Shown piece after piece: positions 1 through 6,581 of a stretch of DNA of 15,305 nucleotides. The translations under genes were made by a program, and so were the position numbers. The DNA comes from Planctomycetaceae bacterium (GTDB taxonomy: Bacteria > Planctomycetota > UBA1135 > GCA-002686595): contig JABWBL010000022.1 of assembly GCA_013360535.1 (NCBI GenBank), forward strand, positions 1 through 15,305, read 5' to 3'. The notes below the pieces were generated by a model, which saw only the letters and a program-made list of their open reading frames with translations, had not been told where the DNA came from and ran no database searches. Each line of letters starts with the position of its first letter. Within the stretch, counting starts at the first letter, position 1.

Positions 1-2
1 TC

Positions 3-161
3 GCGCTGCTGCACCTGCGCCGGGCGCCCGAGGCCGAGCGCGAGCTGCGCGAGTCGGTGGCGATCCTCGAGGCGTCGCTGGGCGCGCGCCATGCGCGCAC
101 CGAAGCCGTGCGCAGGCTGATCACGCAGATCGAGGCCATCCGGGCCGAGAGCGGCAACTAG
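3..161 (+). CDS. C-terminal end of a TPR protein, probably a Ser/Thr kinase with TPRs (partial)
   Basis: The window opens inside this gene. The last 52 codons and a TAG stop at 159-161 are present, in a frame starting at base 3. The visible peptide includes EAERELRESVAILEASLG followed by an H-x-x-T spacing and a second helix. This is the pattern of a TPR_12-type repeat. In Planctomycetota such tails usually belong to long proteins with an N-terminal Ser/Thr kinase domain followed by many TPRs. No kinase sequence lies in the window, so that part is family knowledge rather than observation. The nearest downstream gene on the same strand begins 278 bp later, so this gene is probably the last of its unit. 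Another TPR protein, without a kinase domain, is equally compatible. Confidence 0.6.
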   Translation, partial: ALLHLRRAPEAERELRESVAILEASLGARHARTEAVRRLITQIEAIRAESGN

Positions 162-439
162 CAGCCCGTTCGAGAGGACGTGCGGCCGGGTTCCGCGCCC
201 CGAAAGGCCAGGGCGGCGTCGGCCGATCGCGAGCCGACCCCACTGGGATTCGCCTCCGGTCGGCCTCCTCGCCCTGACCCTTCCGGGTCGGAACCCGGCA
301 CGCAGCGCTTCTTCAACGGCCTGCCGGGCCGTCCGGCGGAAATTCGAGGATTTCTCCGGCCAGTTCGGGGGCCTTTTGCGCAGGAGCGGGTCGTGGGGCC
401 ACGTCGGCCCCGTCCCCAGACCCATCCTGAGCCCCTGCC
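162..439. other. Intergenic region with short hairpins; no gene seen
   Basis: This is 278 bp between the TPR protein stop and the beta-helix protein start. The open frames crossing it are low-complexity Arg/Pro/Ala shadows. Two short perfect inverted repeats stand out: CCGGGT/ACCCGG at 283-298 with a CGGA loop, and GGGGCC/GGCCCC at 395-411. The left arm of the first can pair alternatively as GACCC (276-280) with GGGTC (285-289). I could not identify a convincing promoter. The region should hold the terminator of the left gene and the promoter of the right one. Confidence 0.5.
395..411 (+). other. GC-rich hairpin upstream of the beta-helix gene
   Basis: GGGGCC and GGCCCC flank a 5-base loop, giving a perfect 6-bp stem that ends 28 bases before the ATG at 440. 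It could shape the 5' leader of that mRNA or be an operator half-site pair. Such stems also arise by chance in DNA of this composition. No U tract follows, so it does not look like an intrinsic terminator. Confidence 0.25.
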
Positions 440-2950
440 ATGCTCGCCCGCCCCCGACTCGCCCTCCTGCTCGTTTCCGCCTTCCTCTCGGCGCCCGCGG
501 CCCTCGCGCAGACGGCCCTCAGCGGCAACGTCTTCGACGGCGCCGGAGGCCCGCTGCTCGCCGGCCAGACTTACACGATCGCCGCGAGCATCGCCGTCCC
601 CGCCGGCCAGACGCTGACGATCCAGCCGGGCGCGATCTTGCGCTTCTTCTCCGGCACGAGCACGTTCACGATCCTCGGCACGCTCGATGCGCGCGGCAGC
701 GCGAGCCAGAAGATCGTCTTCACCGAGGACAACGACACCACCGTCCTCGGCGGCTCGACGCCGGGCAATCCCGGTGCGTGGCGTGGCCTCGCGTTCGGCG
801 CCGACTCGGACGCCAGCGTGCTCGAGCACTGCCAGATCCGCTTCGGCGGCAGCGGCACCGGCTCCAACATCGTCCTCGACGCGGCGGACATCGTGCTGCG
901 CGAGTGCGACGTCACCGGCAGCGCCTACCGCGGCATCGACCTCTCGGGCACCTCGTCGCCCACGCTGGAGGATTGCACGATCACCAGCTGCGCGAGCGAT
1001 GCGCTCGCCCTCGTGCCCTTCACGGCCCTCGGCGGCTTCAGCAACTGCACGGTCAGCGGGAACGGCGGCAATTTCGCGCGCATCTCGAACGGAACGCTCG
1101 CCACGAGCCTCACGCTCGCGCCCACGAACTTGCCCGGCGGCGTGATCGTCGGCGCCGTCGCGTTCGTCGTTCCTGCGGGTCTCACGCTCACGCTCGAGCC
1201 CGGCGTCGTCTTCAAGGCCACATCCGGGACTACAGCCTTCAACGTGAGTGGCACCCTGCTCGCGCAAGGCACTGCGGCAGAGCCGATCGTCTTCACGAGC
1301 GTCGCCGACGACTCGGTCGCGGGCGACACGAACAACAACGGCCCCTCGAGTGGTGCACCCGGCCACTGGCGCGGCCTGCGCTTCGACGCCACCTCGGGCG
1401 CGAGCGTGCTCGAGAACACGGAGGTGCGTTTCGCCGGCAGCGGCACGAGCGGCTCGATCATCCTCGACGGAGCCGACATCGTCATGACGGACTGCTCGAT
1501 CGACAGCGGCGGCTACCGCGGGCTCGACCTGAGCGGCACCGCGCGCCCGACGGCGGTGCGGCTCTCGGTCACCAACTGCAACTCGGTCGCGATCCAGAAC
1601 GCCGAGATCGACGCGGTGCCGGGCTTCTCGTCCTGCACGCTCGCGGGCAACGCCGGCAACTACCTGAGCGTCATCGACGGCCTGCTGGAGACGGACGTTT
1701 CGCTCGAGGAAGCGAACATTCCCGGCGGCGCGCTCGTGCACCAGACGATCACGATTCCGGCCGGGCGCACGCTCACGCTGGGGCGCGGCGTCGTGTTCAA
1801 GGCGGCTTCGGGAACGACGTCGGTCGCTTCGGCCGGACGCCTGGTGACGCGCGGCACGCTCGCGCGGCCCGTCGTGTTCACCAGCACCACGGATGACGCG
1901 CACGGCGGCGACACCAACAACAACGGGCCCTCGACGGGTGGGCCCGGCGGCTGGCGCGGCGTGGCCTTCACCGCGACCGACGAAGGCAGCAACCTGCGCG
2001 GCGCGCTCGTGCGCTTCGCGGGAAGCGGCACCGGACCGGCCATCAACTGCGATGGCCCGCTCGTCACGCTCGAGCATGTCCGTGTCGACCGCTCGGGGTA
2101 CCTCGGATTCGACCTGTCGGCGCTCGCCAGCGCACGCTTCCTCACGGCCTGGGATTGCAACTCGGACGGTTTCCTGCTGCGCGCGGGCTCGTTCACGCTC
2201 GAGCACGCGACTTCGGTCGGCAATGGCGACGATGGCTTCGACAGCGAGAGCGGCTCGAGCGCGACGGTGACGAGCTCGATCGCGTGGGGCAACACGACCA
2301 ACTACGAGGGCTTCGTCGCTGCCGAGCTCGCGTGGTCGAACGGCAACGCCGCGCTCGCGGGCTCTTCGGGCAACATCGACCTCGACCCGCTGTTCGTCGA
2401 CGAGGTGGCTGGCGACCTGCGCCTGCTCCCCGGCTCGCCCTGCATCGACACGGGTGATCCGCTGCTCGCGCTCGACGCCGACGGCACGCGCACCGACATG
2501 GGCTCGCACCCTTTCAACTCCGGCGGCGCGCCGACCACGTACTGCACCGCGAAGCTCAACAGCCTCGGCTGCCTGCCCGCGATCGACTCCTGGGGCTTCG
2601 CGAGCCTCTCCAGCCCGCACGCCTTCGACATCCAGTTGCACTACGTGCGCAACAACGAGCTGGGCATCTTCTACTACGGCTACCTGCCCGGCTCCGCGCC
2701 GTTCCAGGGCGGCACGCGCTGCGTCTCCTCGCCCAAGCTGCGCACGCCCGTGCTCAACTCCGGCGGCGCCGCGACCGGCATCGACTGCAGCGGTGTCTTC
2801 CACTTCGACATGAACGCGCGCATCCAGTCCGGCGTCGATGGCAACCTCGCCGTCGGCACCGTGGTGTACGGCCAGTTCTGGATGCGCGACTCGGGCTCGC
2901 CCTCGGGCACCGGCCTGAGCGACGGCATCCAGTTCACCGTGCAGCCCTGA
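440..2950 (+). CDS. Secreted parallel beta-helix repeat protein with four-Cys C-terminal domain
   Basis: This 836-residue protein has a clear Sec signal peptide (residues 1-24, hydrophobic core LALLLVSAFLSAPAALAQ, likely cleaved after ALAQ). Residues 43 to about 600 form three long repeats. Each opens with [VI]PAG-x-TLT (residues 53, 244, 439) and continues through a VFKA-SGTT-type strand and a W-R-G turn near 114, 310 and 505. This resembles right-handed beta-helix (pectate-lyase-like) proteins. Copies 2 and 3 carry GDTNNNGPS (295-303, 490-498), a possible Ca-binding loop. Residues 658-691 have the closing motif LLPGSPCIDTGDP...DMGSH, common at the end of bacterial beta-helix proteins. Residues 701-836 form a separate domain with cysteines at 702, 711, 761 and 783. 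No catalytic residues are recognisable, so enzyme activity on polysaccharide is unproven; an adhesive or structural role is equally possible. Probably exported to the cell surface or medium. Confidence 0.88.
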   Translation: MLARPRLALLLVSAFLSAPAALAQTALSGNVFDGAGGPLLAGQTYTIAASIAVPAGQTLTIQPGAILRFFSGTSTFTILGTLDARGSASQKIVFTEDNDTTVLGGSTPGNPGAWRGLAFGADSDASVLEHCQIRFGGSGTGSNIVLDAADIVLRECDVTGSAYRGIDLSGTSSPTLEDCTITSCASDALALVPFTALGGFSNCTVSGNGGNFARISNGTLATSLTLAPTNLPGGVIVGAVAFVVPAGLTLTLEPGVVFKATSGTTAFNVSGTLLAQGTAAEPIVFTSVADDSVAGDTNNNGPSSGAPGHWRGLRFDATSGASVLENTEVRFAGSGTSGSIILDGADIVMTDCSIDSGGYRGLDLSGTARPTAVRLSVTNCNSVAIQNAEIDAVPGFSSCTLAGNAGNYLSVIDGLLETDVSLEEANIPGGALVHQTITIPAGRTLTLGRGVVFKAASGTTSVASAGRLVTRGTLARPVVFTSTTDDAHGGDTNNNGPSTGGPGGWRGVAFTATDEGSNLRGALVRFAGSGTGPAINCDGPLVTLEHVRVDRSGYLGFDLSALASARFLTAWDCNSDGFLLRAGSFTLEHATSVGNGDDGFDSESGSSATVTSSIAWGNTTNYEGFVAAELAWSNGNAALAGSSGNIDLDPLFVDEVAGDLRLLPGSPCIDTGDPLLALDADGTRTDMGSHPFNSGGAPTTYCTAKLNSLGCLPAIDSWGFASLSSPHAFDIQLHYVRNNELGIFYYGYLPGSAPFQGGTRCVSSPKLRTPVLNSGGAATGIDCSGVFHFDMNARIQSGVDGNLAVGTVVYGQFWMRDSGSPSGTGLSDGIQFTVQP
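596..2300 (+). repeat. Three imperfect coding repeats of about 573-585 bp
   Basis: The units begin at 596, 1169 and 1754, each with codons for [VI]-P-A-G followed by T-L-T. Spacing is 573 and 585 bp (191 and 195 residues). Copies 2 and 3 are more alike: both encode GDTNNNGPS and a following PG-x-W-R-G, whereas copy 1 has a shorter, degenerate loop (GGSTPGNPGAWRG). This points to duplication of a whole beta-helix block, with the second and third copies separating most recently. The end of the third unit is approximate. Confidence 0.75.
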
Positions 2951-2974
2951 CGCACTCCAAGTTCTCGCCTCCCC

Positions 2975-2987
2975 GACGCGCGGCGTC
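2975..2987 (+). terminator. Possible weak terminator hairpin after the beta-helix gene
   Basis: GACGC and GCGTC flank a 3-base loop (5-bp stem), 24 bases past the TGA. Only a short mixed T/C stretch follows rather than a U run, so the terminator call is tentative. Position is the main argument for it. Confidence 0.2.
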
Positions 2988-3180
2988 CGTTCCTCTTGGG
3001 AGCGGGCGCCGCGACCTCCATTTGCGGGACTTCAACAGACGGACGAGCAGCGCGGTCGCATCATGGCGACGTCGAGGCAGTGGGGGAGTTCGATCGCGTG
3101 AAGTGGCGGACGGCATGGGGCGCCCAGACCGTCTCGCGCTCGACCGGATCGAAGTCCCGAAGGTCGGCACACCCCGGACC

Positions 3181-3187
3181 AGGAGGT
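3181..3187 (+). promoter_or_regulatory. Strong Shine-Dalgarno sequence that fixes a GTG start
   Basis: AGGAGGT lies 8 bases before the GTG at 3196. It is the best ribosome binding site I see in the window; most other starts here have weak or no SD. It decides the start against the ATG at 3022 in the same frame and places a canonical membrane anchor at the extreme N-terminus. Confidence 0.8.
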
Positions 3188-3195
3188 CACCTGTC

Positions 3196-5076
3196 GTGAA
3201 GAAGCTCGTCGTCGCGCTTGTCGCGCTGGTGATCTTGCTGCTGCTCTTGTGGCGTTCGCGTGAGGCCGAGCGGCCCGAGCTCGTTGCGAGCGCGCCGCAA
3301 GAAGGGCTCGCTCGTGACGCCGCCGAGGCTCCGCTCGAGCTCGAGACGCCGCGCGCCGTGGTGGAGGCGACTCCGGCGAACGCTGCGGGCTCGACGGTGC
3401 GGACGGTCGCGCGAGTCCGGTTGGTCGACGGGCGCACGCGCGAACCGGCGGCGCACTTCGAGGCGCGCGTCGAGCGGGAAGCGGACTCGTGGGAGCCCGT
3501 CGCGACGAACTCCGAAGGTTGGCTCGAAGTCGAGCTCTCGGCCGAGCGGCGAGCGCGCGGCAACGTGCGGATCCTGCTCGCCGAGAACGAAGCCGGGCAG
3601 GACCTGATCCAGACACGTTCCGGCGCGAGTCAGGAGTTCCCCCGCTTCGTGGAGTTCGACGGAGCGGCGGCAGCGGAGGCGCCTGTGGAGCTCGCGATTC
3701 CGCTCGGTCCGACGTACTCCCTTGCCTTGAGCCTGCCCGCGGGTGTCGAGGCCGAGTCGCTCATGCCCGTGCTGAAAAGCGCCAATCCGAAGCAGGCCTT
3801 CGACAGCGCACACTCGACAGTGAGGTGGACACCGCAGCCGTGGGTGCGCTTCCGGCCGACGGCGAGTGGCATCGCCGGCGCCCCGCCTTACGCGCTCTCG
3901 CTCTCGACTCGCGATGGACTCTGGTTCGGCAGCGCCGAGGTCCCGACGATCGTCGGCATCCATCCCGAGCCGGTCAGGATCGAGCTCGAGGCGCGCGCTC
4001 GGGTCACCGGCGTCCTGCGCGACGACTCGGGGCGCGCGCTCGCGGGGGAGTGGGCGCGACTCGATGCCCCCGGCGCATCGTTCACGAGTTCCACCAACCG
4101 GCCGCGTCGCGTGCCGACGGACGAGGGCGGCAGGTTCAGCTTCAATGCGGTTCCCGCGGGGAGCTACACGCTCGGTGCGGAGGTCGACGGGCACGCGCCG
4201 ACGACGCTGGAGGTCACCCTCGTCGCCGGGGAAGTGACCGAGCGCGAGCTCGTGCTCCGCAAGCTCGCCGAGCCGGAGATCGTGCGCCTCACTTGCACGG
4301 CTGAGAGCGGGACGGGCACGTACGACGGCCCGCTGTACATCCGCGCCTTGCCCACCGAAGGCAAGCCGGTCGGCCACCACGTGCGCATCGAGTGGAGCGA
4401 GGAGGACGGTCGTCGCGCGGGGCGAGGCAGTGTCGAGCTGCCCGCGAGGGCCTTCCAACTCGAAGCGCAGGCCACCGGCCTGATCGAGGTCGAGCCGCGC
4501 GCGCTCGTCTGGAATCCCGGCGACGCGCCGCCGCACTTTCGCGTGCGCGACGACGCTCCGCACGGCAGCGCCACGTTCGAGGCGCTCGACCCTGCCACGG
4601 GCGAGCGGATCCGGAGCATCGCCGTCTGGATCGACCTTGTCGACGCCGAGCGGACCGCCAGCTGCAACGTGTTCGTCGACGACGGGATCGGACGGCTCGA
4701 CTGGGCTCCGCTCGGGCGCAGCGTGCGCTTTCGGATTCAATCCGAGGGCAGGCAGACTGCTTGGGGCGAGGTCGTGCCGACACTCGATGGAGTGCACGTG
4801 GTGCGCGAGCTCGCGCCGGGCTGGAGCATCGAAGTGCTCGTCCACGCCGCCGATCTCAGCCCGCTCGCCGGAGTGCGGCTCCTGTTCGACGACACGCTCG
4901 TCGGCGTGACCGACCCGACCGGAGTCCTGCGCGCATCGTTCCCGCGGACGCCGACCTCGATCCGCGCCGAGCTCGATGGCTGGCGCACGCGCACCTCGAG
5001 CACCTACGACGCCGACACCGGCCGCTTCCGCGACGGCATCCCTTGGTTGCGCCTCACGCTCGAGCCGGTGAAGTAG
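3196..5076 (+). CDS. Membrane-anchored carboxypeptidase-regulatory-like (CnaB-type) repeat protein
   Basis: This is a 626-residue protein starting at GTG, with KK followed by a hydrophobic span at residues 4-19 (LVVALVALVILLLLLW). That is an N-terminal anchor or uncleaved signal; the rest is then outside the cytoplasmic membrane. The clearest domain is a carboxypeptidase regulatory-like fold at about 265-355: VTGVLRDDSGRALAG, then a DEGGRFSFNAVPAGSYTL turn and a final Glu/Val-rich strand. Residues 69-170 and 540-626 look like diverged copies (the latter with PLAGVRLLFDD and TDPTGVLRASF). No peptidase or other catalytic motif is visible, and no sortase or lipobox motif. Family knowledge: such domains are non-enzymatic beta-sandwiches common in surface proteins. 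It is similar in plan to the two genes it converges with and to the extracytoplasmic part of the sigma fusion. Function unknown; envelope structure, adhesion or ligand sensing are possible. Confidence 0.85.
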   Translation: MKKLVVALVALVILLLLLWRSREAERPELVASAPQEGLARDAAEAPLELETPRAVVEATPANAAGSTVRTVARVRLVDGRTREPAAHFEARVEREADSWEPVATNSEGWLEVELSAERRARGNVRILLAENEAGQDLIQTRSGASQEFPRFVEFDGAAAAEAPVELAIPLGPTYSLALSLPAGVEAESLMPVLKSANPKQAFDSAHSTVRWTPQPWVRFRPTASGIAGAPPYALSLSTRDGLWFGSAEVPTIVGIHPEPVRIELEARARVTGVLRDDSGRALAGEWARLDAPGASFTSSTNRPRRVPTDEGGRFSFNAVPAGSYTLGAEVDGHAPTTLEVTLVAGEVTERELVLRKLAEPEIVRLTCTAESGTGTYDGPLYIRALPTEGKPVGHHVRIEWSEEDGRRAGRGSVELPARAFQLEAQATGLIEVEPRALVWNPGDAPPHFRVRDDAPHGSATFEALDPATGERIRSIAVWIDLVDAERTASCNVFVDDGIGRLDWAPLGRSVRFRIQSEGRQTAWGEVVPTLDGVHVVRELAPGWSIEVLVHAADLSPLAGVRLLFDDTLVGVTDPTGVLRASFPRTPTSIRAELDGWRTRTSSTYDADTGRFRDGIPWLRLTLEPVK

Positions 5077-5079
5077 CGC

Positions 5080-6579
5080 TCAGCGAGATTGCCAGCCCGG
5101 CGGCGCTCGACGGAACGTCACCGTGCCGAAATCGAGCCAGCGCAAGCGGGAAACACTCGCGTGACAGCTCCAAGGCGGCGTGCGCACGGTGGCGACGTAG
5201 AGAACGCCATTGCAGAGCCCTTCGAACTCGAACGAGGAGCCGGGCTCCCAGTCGGGGAGGCGACCGTGATCGTCCCAGAATTCGAGCAGGTCGAACTCGC
5301 CAGCGTCGTTCGCGGCGCCACCGTCCAGAGCGAGATAGTTCGGCCGCAGCTCGCCGTTCACCACTGCGTCGGTCTCCGCGTTGACCCAAGCCTTGGCCAG
5401 CGGCGAGCCACTTTCGTCGACGGCAATTCCGCGGAAGCGCACCAGGCCGCGCTGCACCGGGATCTCGCGCACGGTGACGGCGCGGCCGGGCTCGGTGCTG
5501 TCGAGCTGCACCCGCTGGAAAATCAGGTCGGGGAACGGGACATTTTCGACGATCCAGCAGCCAAGCCTGCGACCCGGCGAGACGTGAGGAAACCGGACCG
5601 AGCCCGAAAGAGCCGTCTGCCAGTGGTCCAGCGTCCTCCCGGACTCCTCGCCCTCGCGCGAATGGATCCGGACCCGGAACTCAAGGTCGAACCCTTCGAT
5701 GCGCGCTCCGTCGGATGTCGCGACGAGCTCGAGCGTGCCGCAATCGCCGAGCACGAAGCGCAGCGGCGCATTCGGCGATTCGCCGGAACCAATCACGTGC
5801 CGCGGCGGCTGCGTATCCGCCAGGGGCAACAGGAAATCGAGCTTCTCGGCCGCATCGCCGCGCCGCGTGGCGATCACCGGTACCCTCACCCGGCCGGTGC
5901 GATCCGTGAACTCCATGCGGGAGTGCTGGAGCTCCACGACCAGCGCTCCCTCCGCCGGGCGACCCGAGGCGTCGACGACCTCGATCTCGAGCTGTTCGAG
6001 CGGTCCGAGCAGGATCGTGACGCTGTCGGAGCGCGCTGGACAACGACTCATGCCAAAACGCCCGCCCTTGCGCACGCGGATCCACGGCAGCGGCGCCTCC
6101 AGCTCCACGATGGCCACGCCGTCGGAATCCGTGATGCCGTCGCCGAGGCAGCGAAACTCCTCGTCCGCGTCCACGAAATACGGCTCTCTCCGCGCGAAGT
6201 CCTCCGCTGTCTCGCCGTAACCGATGCTCCCGAGCCCACGCAGCCCGCGTGGCTGCATTCGAGGGGACTCCGGCTCCAAGTACACGCCGGCTTCGTGCAC
6301 CGGCTCGCCCGTGTCCCCGTCGAGCACGCGAACGCGCAGCTGCCGGATCTGGCTCGATTCCTCCTCCGCAGGCAAAGACGTTTCCGCTGCCGGAGTTGGT
6401 TCCGGCTCGACGGCCACTGCGACGCGCGCTCCGCCGTCTTCGAAATCTCGCTCCTCCACGCCTCGCGCCACGGGTGCGACAGCGACGGGATCTCTCGTCA
6501 CTCGCTCCTTTGCAACGAACCACCCCAACGCCGCAACCAGCGCGAGCACGACGCACAAGAGCAGTGCCGCGCGCTGCAT
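5080..6579 (-). CDS. Membrane-anchored CnaB-like protein, paralogue of the upstream gene
   Basis: This is a 499-residue protein. Residues 4-23 are hydrophobic (ALLLCVVLALVAALGWFVA) and followed by KER, consistent with an N-in signal anchor. After an acidic, Pro/Ala-rich linker (about 45-78), a regulatory-like beta-sandwich starts (RQLRVRVLDGDTGEPVHEAG, 79-98, with a TDSDGVAIVEL turn at 150-160). A second follows at about 195-235 (LEIEVVDASGRPAEGALV, TDRTGRVRVPV) and a third at about 376-470 (RFRGIAVDESGSPLAKAWV, NDAGEFDLLEF). No catalytic motif is visible. The start lies 2 bp after the stop of the 526-residue gene, so the two are almost certainly co-transcribed. Its stop is 3 bp from the stop of the convergent gene at 3196-5076. 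The anchor matches its neighbour except that Lys replaces Cys at residue 24. Specific function not recognised. Confidence 0.85.
   Translation of the reverse strand: MQRAALLLCVVLALVAALGWFVAKERVTRDPVAVAPVARGVEERDFEDGGARVAVAVEPEPTPAAETSLPAEEESSQIRQLRVRVLDGDTGEPVHEAGVYLEPESPRMQPRGLRGLGSIGYGETAEDFARREPYFVDADEEFRCLGDGITDSDGVAIVELEAPLPWIRVRKGGRFGMSRCPARSDSVTILLGPLEQLEIEVVDASGRPAEGALVVELQHSRMEFTDRTGRVRVPVIATRRGDAAEKLDFLLPLADTQPPRHVIGSGESPNAPLRFVLGDCGTLELVATSDGARIEGFDLEFRVRIHSREGEESGRTLDHWQTALSGSVRFPHVSPGRRLGCWIVENVPFPDLIFQRVQLDSTEPGRAVTVREIPVQRGLVRFRGIAVDESGSPLAKAWVNAETDAVVNGELRPNYLALDGGAANDAGEFDLLEFWDDHGRLPDWEPGSSFEFEGLCNGVLYVATVRTPPWSCHASVSRLRWLDFGTVTFRRAPPGWQSR
6515..6547 (-). repeat. Conserved leader segment, copy 1 (pairs with 8098-8130)
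   Basis: This 33-bp stretch encodes the VAALGWFV part of the anchor. It matches 29 of 33 bases with 8098-8130 in the neighbouring gene, whereas the remaining coding sequences have diverged strongly. It marks the two genes as paralogues and suggests that the anchor is constrained or was exchanged. Confidence 0.75.
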
Positions 6580-6581
6580 CG

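Larger units (their letters stand above)
2951..3195. other. Intergenic region before the CnaB-like gene; no gene seen
   Basis: This 245-bp gap lies between two + strand genes. The downstream reading frame stays open back to an ATG at 3022, but the extension is Arg/Ser-rich and precedes a perfect membrane anchor, so I treat it as non-coding. A short stem (GACGC/GCGTC, 2975-2987) lies shortly after the stop at 2950. No promoter was recognised with confidence. Confidence 0.5.

Noticed and set aside
158..2803. Very long - strand open frame (about 880 codons) opposite the beta-helix gene
   Set aside because: It is Arg/Ala/Glu/Val-rich with no domain, a typical antisense shadow in GC-rich DNA. The + strand frame has a signal peptide, internal repeats and a known closing motif.
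3022..3195. N-terminal extension of the 626-residue CnaB-like protein to an ATG at 3022
   Set aside because: The extension is Arg/Ser-rich and would bury a canonical anchor 60 residues in. The GTG at 3196 has a strong SD and puts the anchor at the N-terminus.
3187..4845. Long - strand frame opposite the CnaB-like gene
   Set aside because: Composition is dominated by Arg/Ala/Glu/His with no recognisable motif; the opposite strand encodes the anchor and regulatory-like units.
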